Part shown: piece by piece, positions 1 to 5,482 of the stretch
How the letters are laid out: every line of letters starts with the position of its first letter
How positions within the stretch are numbered: position 1 is the first letter of the stretch
Assembly (NCBI GenBank): GCA_958453575.1
Contig: CAUDYH010000105.1
Coordinates: 1-5,482 of the forward strand
Length of the DNA stretch: 5,482 bases
Reading direction: 5' to 3'
DNA from: an uncultured Collinsella sp.
Lineage (GTDB): Bacteria; Actinomycetota; Coriobacteriia; Coriobacteriales; Coriobacteriaceae
Program-made: the position numbers and the translations under genes
The notes under the pieces: model-generated
The model's input: the letters and a program-made list of their open reading frames with translations, nothing else
Databases searched by the model: none
Told to the model about the DNA's origin: nothing

Positions 1-1
1 T

Positions 2-1348
2 TCCACGATAACGTTTGAAAAGCAAGGCACCGCGATTGCCGGGCCCCTTCCTGTTTCCGATGAGCAGGGCGACGCGGCAGACGATGACGAGCCTATTGAT
101 GCTGCCGAAATCCAAGATGTCGCCGAGGACGAGCCCGTCGAGGCCAACTCTGACGAAGAGCAATACGCGGCAGCCGATCAAGGTGATTCGACCGAGGTCG
201 AGCAGGAGGAAGTGCCTGCGGTTTCCGAGACTCCCGAGACGGATGAGTCGAGGCCTTACTCCACGCAGATTTTCACCATGCCGACCTCGAGTGGTTCCGG
301 TGCCACGGTTGCCAATGTCGCTCCCACCCAGGACGAAACGGTCGATTCCCTTATGGCCCAGATTTCCTCCCAAGCATCGCCGCGTCCGCAGATGAATGTT
401 CCCGATCCGGCGTCGGCACCGTCGCCTGCACCCTCCTCGTCTCCGCTGGCTTCGGTCCCCGATCCGTCGCTGCCGTCGATGAAGCAGACAAACGTTGCGT
501 CTCGCACGTCGCTGTTCGACCTTCCCGATCCCTCCGCACAGGTCAACGACCCCTTTGCTACCGCTCAGGGTCCCGAACCCACATCGGCACCCGTTGCGCC
601 TCCTATGCCCGTTGCGTCGGGCGCGCAGCCGATCGAGACCATTTCGGCTCCCGCCCCTGCGGCACCCAAGTCTCGCAAGCGCGGCCTGGGCGGCCTGTTC
701 GGTCGTAAAAAGAAAAACGAACAGGACAGCATGAGTGACTGGCTGGGCGTCGAAGACGATTACGATGCCAAGAAGTCCGGTCGCGGCATCGGTTCGTGGG
801 ATAATTTCGAGGACGACAACGATGGCTGGAAGGGCGGCGCTACGTCTTCCGACGGCGCTTCTTCCGAAGATATGCTCTCGGCTGTCGCCTCTATGGGTGA
901 CGATGAGCTGCTCGGTCACGATATCTGGTTTGTGGCAACGGGCGCCTCGGATTGTGATGGCGCCGGCATGAAGGCCTTCTTGGCTTCGCATCGCGATAAG
1001 CTCCGCGGCGTATTCTTCATCAATCTTGAATCCGTCGGCGCCGGTAGGCTTTCGGTGGTGACGGTTGAGGGCGAACAGCAGCTGCTCAAGGGCGATCGCC
1101 GCATCATGAACCTGGTCAGCAAGGTGTGCAAGTCGTTCCATGTCGATTGTGGCGCGCTCGAGATGCCCTATGCCAAGACCGATGCCTACGCCGCGCTCGA
1201 GGCGAGCCGCCGAGCCCTCACCATCGCCGGCGTGGACGGCACGCGCCTGGCTTGTGCTCGTACCGAGGACGACCTGCCCCACAATGTCAACCCGACGAAC
1301 ATTGCCACGGTATCCGAGGTCGTGACCGAGGTTATCCGCCGTTCGTAG
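2..1348 (+). CDS. M28-like (zinc aminopeptidase fold) protein with long low-complexity insert, 5'-partial
   Basis: The frame is open from the window edge to TAG at 1346-1348, giving 448 visible residues. The start lies upstream; the GTG at 212 is only an internal codon. Visible residues 19-78 are strongly acidic and 79-220 are Pro/Ala/Ser-rich. Residues 223-238 form a basic patch (KSRKRGLGGLFGRKKK), and 240-290 are acidic and Gly/Ser-rich. Residues about 290-448 read like the C-terminal half of a peptidase family M28 domain: strand DIWFVATG, then GMKAFL, then FINLESVGAG, a TDAYAALEASRRA segment where M28 has its 'SD-H' loop, and LPHNVNPTNIATV where M28 has its last metal-binding His. The usual Glu-Glu pair is Ser316-Asp317 and the usual Asp ligand is Glu343, so activity is doubtful. 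The first His/Asp ligands would have to lie before the insert, outside the window. The gene is followed after 21 bases by a small membrane protein gene, probably in the same operon. The M28 call rests on motif reading only. Confidence 0.7.
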   Translation, partial: STITFEKQGTAIAGPLPVSDEQGDAADDDEPIDAAEIQDVAEDEPVEANSDEEQYAAADQGDSTEVEQEEVPAVSETPETDESRPYSTQIFTMPTSSGSGATVANVAPTQDETVDSLMAQISSQASPRPQMNVPDPASAPSPAPSSSPLASVPDPSLPSMKQTNVASRTSLFDLPDPSAQVNDPFATAQGPEPTSAPVAPPMPVASGAQPIETISAPAPAAPKSRKRGLGGLFGRKKKNEQDSMSDWLGVEDDYDAKKSGRGIGSWDNFEDDNDGWKGGATSSDGASSEDMLSAVASMGDDELLGHDIWFVATGASDCDGAGMKAFLASHRDKLRGVFFINLESVGAGRLSVVTVEGEQQLLKGDRRIMNLVSKVCKSFHVDCGALEMPYAKTDAYAALEASRRALTIAGVDGTRLACARTEDDLPHNVNPTNIATVSEVVTEVIRRS

Positions 1349-1358
1349 ACGGAGCTCT

Positions 1359-1364
1359 AAGGAG
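1359..1364 (+). promoter_or_regulatory. Ribosome binding site for the 72-residue membrane protein
   Basis: AAGGAG lies five bases before the GTG at 1370. It supports that GTG as the start of a gene too small and too unusual to trust on length alone. Confidence 0.8.
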
Positions 1365-1369
1365 TCAAC

Positions 1370-1588
1370 GTGTTTTCGTATATTAAGCGCCATTGGCCTG
1401 TCTACGTGATTTTGACCTTGATTGCCATTGCGTTGGGGTTTGGAGCCGCCTATATCGTGGGCGCGAAGGGCTCGACCCCCGCCTCCGCAATCAGCGAAGA
1501 GGTGGAGCAAGAACAGAGCACGGGTGCCGATGGGATTCATGAGTCCGAGCAAGCAATCGTTGATGGTGGATCTTCGTCTGCAGAGTAG
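1370..1588 (+). CDS. Small single-pass membrane protein, 72 residues, function unknown
   Basis: The GTG start has a well-spaced AAGGAG, and TAG is at 1586-1588. The product begins with a short basic segment (MFSYIKRHWP), followed by one hydrophobic helix at about residues 11-30 (VYVILTLIAIALGFGAAYIV). A hydrophilic, Glu/Ser/Gly-rich acidic tail of about 40 residues follows, with no Lys or Arg after Lys33. The positive-inside pattern predicts the N-terminus in the cytoplasm and the acidic tail outside. An ASA sequence at residues 38-40 could be a signal peptidase site, so secretion of the tail is an alternative to membrane anchoring. The gene sits 21 bases after the M28-like gene and directly before a terminator, so it is probably the last gene of that operon. 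I do not recognise the family. A role as a partner of the upstream protein is only a guess from position. Confidence 0.75.
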   Translation: MFSYIKRHWPVYVILTLIAIALGFGAAYIVGAKGSTPASAISEEVEQEQSTGADGIHESEQAIVDGGSSSAE

Positions 1589-1609
1589 ATACGGCGATTT
1601 AAATGATTG

Positions 1610-1647
1610 AAAGCGGGCGAGCCGGGGGACTGGCTCGCCCGCTTTTT
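1610..1647 (+). terminator. Rho-independent terminator between convergent genes
   Basis: A perfect 14-bp stem (AAAGCGGGCGAGCC, 1610-1623, with GGCTCGCCCGCTTT, 1632-1645) encloses an 8-base loop and runs into five Ts (1643-1647). It ends transcription of the plus-strand pair. Read on the minus strand, the same hairpin is followed by only TTTC, so it may also stop the convergent adhesin transcript (stop codon at 1655-1657), but less efficiently. Confidence 0.92.
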
Positions 1648-1654
1648 CATCGCG

Positions 1655-4600
1655 CTAGCGCTTCTTTGGGATTGACCTAAGGCGAGCGAACCATAGGGCT
1701 GCGGCACCCGAGGTCAGGAGCGCGGTGATGCAAGCGGCGATGGGGGCTGATCCTGTTGCCGGTAGGTCCTGCGGTAGGGTACAGCGTTGAATGACACTGT
1801 CCTCGTCATGTGACTCAAGTTTATCGCCGCCGCCGTTGCGGCAAAGATCGACGCGTGCGCTGTTGGTGAGTGCAGTTTGGGGTGTATAAGCCGACGTTGC
1901 CTGCATGTGCACGACTGCGCCCCGAGCGTCTGTGCCAAGGATTGCTCTGGCATCGTCAAGGTCGTCGTGCTCATCTTTGAGATCATCGCGGGTCCAAGAA
2001 TCCGTATCGCTTCGAGTCGTAAAGTCGGCGGCTGCTGCACCGTATTCAATGCGAATGCCCGTCACGACGGTATTGGATGCAAGGTCGAGTTCTTTCGCCT
2101 CGAGCGTGGTGGATTCCGTGGTCGAGACATCCGCCTTCCAGAGGTGCCAGCCGTCGTAATCGACGAGGCGGCAATCCTCACCCAGACTCTCTTTTACTTC
2201 GTCGGACTCAAGCCAAGGATTTTCGTGCCCATCGTCAAGCGTCGCGTTTGCCGGCTCATCGATGTCTGTCGAGTCCAACGGCGTCGTGCGATACCACACG
2301 TTGCACAGACCGTTGAGGTCGCCGATGGCGACGGGGGTTTCGATTGAGACGAATCTCGCCGTGCCGTCTTTGGCGCACTCAAGATCATCGGTAATCGTAA
2401 ACTCATCAACCCAAGTAGCGGAATCGTTTCGAGCATCGATGGTATAGGAGAAAAGCCCATCCGTATTGGTTTGCATCGCGGCGCGGTTTTTTCCATCGCC
2501 GTTAGCCAACAGACCCTTCCCGATAGGTTGGACAAGTTCCTGACGCTTGTCGACCTGTCCTTTGATCTCGATGGGCGCATCCTTCATCGCGACGGATTGG
2601 ACTTCTCCCGTATCCTTTATTTCAAACGTTATCTCCTCGGCAAGGTCATAGGTCCGCGGAGACATCGTTTCGCGCAACGAGTAGGTGCCGGGTGCAAGAT
2701 GTTCGATGCGGTGCGGCTTGTCGGATGAGGTCCAGGAGTCTATTTCGGTTTTATCGGGACCATATAAGGTGAGTTGTGCGCCTTTCATTTCCTGCTCTCC
2801 GCTTGCATCGACCTTGGAGATATCAACCTTGGTGTAATCGTCGGATACGTTAAGCCGTGCTTCTACAACGGGTGTTTTCTGGTCGGCATAAGTAAGGTCG
2901 ACAATATGGGATGTCCGATCGAGTAAGAAGCCTGCCGGCGCTTGAGTCTCGACAACCTCGTAGCGTGCGGTGCCAGATCCCAGCGGGAGGTCGTCTGCGC
3001 GTGCTTCTCCAGTTTCATCCGTCGTGACGGTAGCGACAGTCTCACCGTCAAGCGCGGCAATGCTACCGTCGGGGCGCACGATATCACCTGAGGCACGGAT
3101 CTCAAAGATGGCGTCCGCGAGGCTGCTGCCGTCTACGGCATCGGTTTTAACGATCCTGATGTTTCCGGTCGCGGCGTGGTCATAATACGAGACGATTGCA
3201 ACGGGCGTTAGGTTTGTATCGGTGGGTATGTTTACCTCGATCTCTCCGCCGACAAGATAGGGCTCTTTGGCCGAGGTTTCGCGTACATAATAGGTGCCCG
3301 GCACGAGCGATTCGGGCAGTGTGACGGTGCCGGTCGCGTCAGTCGTAAAGGTGTCCATTACGTTGTGTGCTGGATACCAGCATGTTTGTGAGACAGGTTT
3401 GTGATTGCTGTCGAGGAGTTGGAAGGTGAATCCGGCTAGGAGAACAGAAGCGCCTGTTTGGGCATCGCGTTTTACAATCTGGAGATGCGTCGACAGAGCG
3501 TGGTTGTCCACGATATATTGAAGCTCGGCGCCGTCGGAAATCTGATTGGCCTCGACGGTCCATTCCCCCGCACGTTTAAAACCCTCGGGGACGGTTTCCG
3601 GAACCTCACGAACCGTGTAGCCGGCGCGGTCGTATGGGACGGCTCCGTGGACACCGGCTGGTCGCTTGCCTGTGCCGAACCATGCTTCGGGCTGGTCTTT
3701 GGTGGAGGCAAAGCCATAGATGTTTGTAGTCAGTGTGCCAACAACCTGCTGAGAGCTGTTACTGACAACCTCAAAGACAACATCTCCTGCCGGCTGCTCC
3801 AGGCCGGATTGATCGCTATTGCCGTAGTCCTTGAATTTTGAAATCTCAAGGTCAAACGCAATGGGGATATCGGAAACGCGAGATTCGATCTCGACCACGC
3901 CTGAATCGCCGAGTTGGTCGGCTCCAACGGTGTAAGACCAACTGTCACCGGAGGGCAAATAGCCCTCGGGCGCCTTCGATTCATAGATGGTAAAGGTTCC
4001 CAGGGGGACATCGGTGAGGGTAGCTCGACCGCTTTCATCGGTCCTGAGAGTTTGTGTCCATCCAGGGGTTGATTGCGATACGCACACGAATTCTGCTCCT
4101 GCGAGCGAAGCCCCAACTTGGGGGCCTGCATTCGTTGCGGCGTCGAGTTTTACGACATGCAGGGTGATGGCGCCGGGTTGTTCATCGATGGCGACCTGCC
4201 CGCCATCATTCCCCGTGGTAAAGGCAACGCGATCGGGGCGGGGGACATAGCCGGCCGGCGCCTTCGTTTCAACTAGGTAGTATGCCGTGTTGGGTAGGAG
4301 TGTTGCCTGCGCTCGACCGTTGCTGTCCATCTGGACGGTGCCGACACGCGCGCCGCTGGCGCTCTCAAAAACATCGAATGTTGCCCCGTCAAACTGATAA
4401 GCATTGTTTCCGCTGGTAATGGCAGCGTTTGCAGACTGCTTTTGGAAGGAAACAGAGACCGCCGGCAGTACATAGAGCATGTCTTGACGTTTGCTGCCGC
4501 CCGATACGGTTCCTATATAGCGCCGCGCGCGGTGCGGAGCGGCTTCGATGCTTCCTGATTTTGCGCTGTCGTGGAGCCACCGCGCAGCCGCCACGACTTC

Positions 4601-5086
4601 ATTGTCGGCGGTAAAGTGCCCGCTCTTGGTTTTGCCCTGAGCGGTCGTGTAGGAGTAGGTGCCGTCGACATGGGTAGTGCCGTTGAGCATCCATACGGCA
4701 AGCTGGGTGGCAGCGCGGGCGCGATCGGGTGAAAGATGGTAACCGCCAAACGACGTGGCGGTAGGATATCCGTGACAAACGATTGCCGCGAACTCGTCGT
4801 CGAGCCACACCCAGCCTTGATCAAAGTTGAGCCATGGGCCGCCCGGCTTGGTGGGGCCGGGGCGCTCCTGGTTCATGCAGTAGGCAATCGAGGCGTCTTG
4901 AGCTTCATACTTGCCGATGAAGAAGGGCCCACAATCATCGCTAATAGTGCGGAAGCCGAGCTGGTCGTAGCCATCGACGGCAAATGCGGCTCCCGGTGCC
5001 AGACAGCCGAAAAGCAGGAAGAGGAGCAGGAGCAGCGGACCTGTTGCGATTGCGCTGTGGACAGAGTGCGTGGGTGCGTTGGACAT
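1655..5086 (-). CDS. Cys-Gln thioester-forming, Cna-B/SpaA repeat surface adhesin with LPATG anchor
   Basis: This is a complete 1143-residue cell-wall adhesin. The ATG at 5086 has AAGGAG five bases upstream and an in-frame TAA at 5098-5096, so no longer start exists. Order of parts: signal peptide (1-36, cleavage after AAFA); thioester domain (about 37-210) with Cys70 in YCMN and Gln128 in ATQLAVW; six Cna-B/SpaA-like domains (about 211-839), each with a first-strand Lys (216, 313, 417, 539, 647, 758) and an E-box Glu (273, 369, 494, 603, 713, 806); a membrane-proximal domain (about 840-1107); LPATG at 1108-1112, a hydrophobic helix and a basic tail. In this family the thioester lets the protein bond covalently to a host or surface amine, the isopeptide bonds make the stalk rigid, and sortase links the LPATG Thr to peptidoglycan. 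There is no sortase and no other pilin gene here, and I see no YPK-type pilin motif. It is therefore more likely a monomeric adhesin or tip subunit than a pilus backbone. The ligand cannot be told from the sequence. Confidence 0.93.
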   Translation of the reverse strand: MSNAPTHSVHSAIATGPLLLLLFLLFGCLAPGAAFAVDGYDQLGFRTISDDCGPFFIGKYEAQDASIAYCMNQERPGPTKPGGPWLNFDQGWVWLDDEFAAIVCHGYPTATSFGGYHLSPDRARAATQLAVWMLNGTTHVDGTYSYTTAQGKTKSGHFTADNEVVAAARWLHDSAKSGSIEAAPHRARRYIGTVSGGSKRQDMLYVLPAVSVSFQKQSANAAITSGNNAYQFDGATFDVFESASGARVGTVQMDSNGRAQATLLPNTAYYLVETKAPAGYVPRPDRVAFTTGNDGGQVAIDEQPGAITLHVVKLDAATNAGPQVGASLAGAEFVCVSQSTPGWTQTLRTDESGRATLTDVPLGTFTIYESKAPEGYLPSGDSWSYTVGADQLGDSGVVEIESRVSDIPIAFDLEISKFKDYGNSDQSGLEQPAGDVVFEVVSNSSQQVVGTLTTNIYGFASTKDQPEAWFGTGKRPAGVHGAVPYDRAGYTVREVPETVPEGFKRAGEWTVEANQISDGAELQYIVDNHALSTHLQIVKRDAQTGASVLLAGFTFQLLDSNHKPVSQTCWYPAHNVMDTFTTDATGTVTLPESLVPGTYYVRETSAKEPYLVGGEIEVNIPTDTNLTPVAIVSYYDHAATGNIRIVKTDAVDGSSLADAIFEIRASGDIVRPDGSIAALDGETVATVTTDETGEARADDLPLGSGTARYEVVETQAPAGFLLDRTSHIVDLTYADQKTPVVEARLNVSDDYTKVDISKVDASGEQEMKGAQLTLYGPDKTEIDSWTSSDKPHRIEHLAPGTYSLRETMSPRTYDLAEEITFEIKDTGEVQSVAMKDAPIEIKGQVDKRQELVQPIGKGLLANGDGKNRAAMQTNTDGLFSYTIDARNDSATWVDEFTITDDLECAKDGTARFVSIETPVAIGDLNGLCNVWYRTTPLDSTDIDEPANATLDDGHENPWLESDEVKESLGEDCRLVDYDGWHLWKADVSTTESTTLEAKELDLASNTVVTGIRIEYGAAAADFTTRSDTDSWTRDDLKDEHDDLDDARAILGTDARGAVVHMQATSAYTPQTALTNSARVDLCRNGGGDKLESHDEDSVIQRCTLPQDLPATGSAPIAACITALLTSGAAALWFARLRSIPKKR
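1658..1765 (-). other. LPXTG cell-wall sorting signal of the adhesin
   Basis: Residues 1108-1143 hold LPATG, a hydrophobic stretch of about 20 residues (APIAACITALLTSGAAALWF) and the basic tail ARLRSIPKKR. This is the standard class A sortase substrate layout. Sortase would cut between Thr1111 and Gly1112. Confidence 0.95.
1766..2569 (-). other. Membrane-proximal domain of the adhesin, with five cysteines
   Basis: Residues about 840-1107 do not show the Cna-B pattern. They begin GQVDKRQE, pass FSYTIDARNDSATWVDEFTI, a CNVWYRTT strand and NTVVTGIRIEYG, and end in an Asp/Glu-rich region before LPATG. This series resembles the domain often found next to the sorting signal in SpaA-type surface proteins of Firmicutes and Actinobacteria (patterns such as 'N.S..W.DEFT..D' and 'VTEIRFEFG'). 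It probably serves as a stalk base or spacer. Cys904, Cys928, Cys972, Cys1082 and Cys1102 fall here. Confidence 0.6.
2570..4456 (-). repeat. Six tandem Cna-B/SpaA-like domains in the adhesin stalk
   Basis: The domains are diverged at the DNA level but share a protein pattern: first-strand xxKxD, then a middle strand, then an E-box Y.(L/V).ET.AP.GY. Lys/Glu pairs are K216/E273, K313/E369, K417/E494, K539/E603, K647/E713 and K758/E806. Candidate last-strand acceptors are D301, D406, N528, D636, D749 or D750, and D836. Domain 3 is the longest, with an insert around WFGTGKRPAGVHGAVPYD. Domains 4 and 6 have weaker E-box tails (ETSAKEPY, ETMSPRTY). Known Cna-B domains form a Lys-Asn or Lys-Asp isopeptide bond helped by the Glu; the pairing here is inferred. 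Confidence 0.85.
4457..4978 (-). other. Thioester (TQXA) domain of the adhesin
   Basis: Residues about 37-210 of the mature N-terminus carry AYCMNQERPGP, with Cys70 at 4877-4879. They then carry AIVCHGYP, and RAATQLAVWML with Gln128 at 4703-4705. Known thioester domains of Gram-positive adhesins use a Cys following an aromatic residue and a Gln in a TQxA-(I/V)-W motif to form an internal thioester. Both motifs are present in the right order, 58 residues apart. Confidence 0.9.
4979..5086 (-). other. Sec signal peptide of the adhesin
   Basis: Residues 1-36 hold a hydrophobic core (PLLLLLFLLFGCLAPG) and an AFA cleavage site before VDGY. The n-region (first 17 residues) contains two His but no Lys or Arg, which is unusual for a Sec signal. 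Confidence 0.85.
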
Positions 5087-5091
5087 GGCTG

Positions 5092-5097
5092 CTCCTT
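5092..5097 (-). promoter_or_regulatory. Ribosome binding site of the adhesin gene
   Basis: AAGGAG on the minus strand lies five bases before the ATG at 5086-5084. Together with the in-frame TAA overlapping its 5' edge (5098-5096), it fixes the start. Confidence 0.88.
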
Positions 5098-5340
5098 ATC
5101 CCTCGTGCGCCGCATGGGGAGGTTGCGACGCGTAGGATGAGGCTACCCCCGAGGTTCATGCGGGTAAGTACCGGAGCCTGACCAAAAGCTTGCCCAATTC
5201 CTGACAAATTGAGCTCAAATACAACAATCAGGCAAAAGCGCAGGTAGAAGATAAGGAGAACAGGAGGCCAAAGGTCCTCGTCTCCACAATTGATGCGATT
5301 TTCAAACGAATCTCCACGGCTAAAACAAGCATCGCCACCC
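5098..5340. other. Non-coding region upstream of the adhesin
   Basis: I see no credible gene here. On the minus strand it must hold the adhesin promoter and leader, but I find no convincing -35/-10 pair. Possible regulatory structure: CCTGAC occurs at 5177-5182 and again at 5200-5205 (23 bases apart), the second inside a CAATT/AATTG inverted repeat (5195-5211). An imperfect hairpin (5255-5285) has a 5-bp outer stem, a 6-bp inner stem with one bulged T, and an AAA loop. None of these is strong enough to name. Confidence 0.4.
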
Positions 5341-5370
5341 TTGTATCGAACAAGACAACCGCGTTATACT
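5341..5370 (+). promoter_or_regulatory. Sigma-70-type promoter of tRNA-Gly
   Basis: A -35-like TTGTAT (5341-5346) and a -10 TATACT (5365-5370) are 18 bases apart. Transcription would start near 5377, a few bases before the mature tRNA end at 5384, as is common for bacterial tRNA genes. Confidence 0.7.
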
Positions 5371-5383
5371 AGCCAACACACAA

Positions 5384-5458
5384 GCGGGCATCGCCAAGTG
5401 GTAAGGCATCAGCTTCCCAAGCTGACACTCGCGGGTTCGAGTCCCGTTGTCCGCTCCA
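5384..5458 (+). tRNA. tRNA-Gly (anticodon CCC)
   Basis: The sequence folds into a full cloverleaf. The acceptor GCGGGCA (5384-5390) pairs with TGTCCGC (5448-5454) with one G-T wobble. The D arm GCC/GGC encloses a loop with the GG pair. The anticodon stem TCAGC/GCTGA holds the loop TTCCCAA, anticodon CCC at 5416-5418, which reads GGG (glycine). The variable loop is five bases, and the T arm GCGGG/CCCGT has loop TTCGAGT. The discriminator is T, the usual base for bacterial tRNA-Gly, and CCA is encoded at 5456-5458. The remaining 24 bases of the window (5459-5482) show no recognisable feature. Confidence 0.97.
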
Positions 5459-5482
5459 CGCTTACACTGGGGCCGGGAAACC

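Noticed and set aside
15..395. Arg/Pro-rich open frame of 126 codons
   Set aside because: It is a frame-shifted reading of the acidic/proline-rich linker; the neighbouring frame is open to the window edge and continues into the M28-like domain.
1877..2347. Open frame of 156 codons on the plus strand
   Set aside because: It lies wholly inside the adhesin coding region on the opposite strand, has no ribosome site of note, and the product shows no domain; the adhesin frame is clearly the real one.
3458..3841. Open frame of 127 codons on the plus strand
   Set aside because: It is antisense to Cna-B domains 3-4 and is explained by codon bias of the adhesin gene.
4994..5011. Lipobox-like LFGC (Cys28) in the adhesin signal peptide
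   Set aside because: Phe at the -2 position is poor for a lipobox, a good AFA signal peptidase I site follows at residue 36, and the protein already has an LPATG anchor.
5144..5149. Short C run as a phase-variation tract upstream of the adhesin
   Set aside because: Only five Cs, too short to slip at a useful rate; no longer homopolymer or short tandem repeat is present near the start.
5384..5458. tRNA-Gly as an integration site for a mobile island containing the adhesin
   Set aside because: The adhesin lies on the 5' side of the tRNA, whereas integrases usually use the 3' end. No integrase and no repeated copy of the tRNA 3' end is seen in the window.
5293..5482. Frame open from ATG at 5293 to the window end
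   Set aside because: It runs straight through the tRNA promoter and tRNA-Gly, and the nearest AAGGAG is about 35 bases away, too far to serve it.

Overview
The window looks like chromosomal DNA of a Gram-positive bacterium with moderately high GC content. The surface protein carries an LPATG sorting signal, GTG is used as a start codon, the Shine-Dalgarno sequences are AAGGAG, and the tRNA has an encoded CCA. Taken with the kinds of proteins present (a thioester/Cna-B adhesin and a proline-rich M28-like protein), this suggests an actinobacterial gut commensal, most likely class Coriobacteriia (Collinsella or Olsenella type). That placement is inferred from protein style, not from a database match.

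Layout. Positions 2-1348 (+) hold the 3' part of a long gene. Its product has an acidic, then Pro/Ala/Ser-rich, then basic, then acidic low-complexity stretch, followed by what reads as the C-terminal half of an M28-type (zinc aminopeptidase-like) domain with altered metal-ligand positions. After 21 bases, with its own AAGGAG, comes a 72-residue single-pass membrane protein (1370-1588). A strong hairpin terminator (1610-1647) closes this two-gene unit and separates it from a convergent gene. The minus strand from 5086 to 1655 encodes a complete 1143-residue cell-wall-anchored adhesin. Its parts are a signal peptide, a Cys-Gln thioester ('TQXA') domain, six tandem Cna-B/SpaA-like domains with candidate isopeptide Lys/Glu/Asp triads, a cysteine-containing membrane-proximal domain, and an LPATG sorting signal. 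Positions 5087-5340 are non-coding upstream DNA. A recognisable promoter (5341-5370) then drives a tRNA-Gly with anticodon CCC (5384-5458, +).

How the parts work together. The adhesin is a self-contained 'chemical harpoon': a reactive thioester head on a stalk probably stiffened by intramolecular isopeptide bonds, to be attached to peptidoglycan by a housekeeping sortase encoded elsewhere. The plus-strand pair is probably one operon whose promoter lies before the window. Nothing in the sequence links it functionally to the adhesin beyond convergent placement. I see no CRISPR array, insertion sequence, phage gene or defence system. The most interesting points are the M28 fold apparently interrupted by a long disordered insert with degenerate catalytic positions, and an isopeptide array that appears to use Asp rather than Asn as acceptor in most domains.
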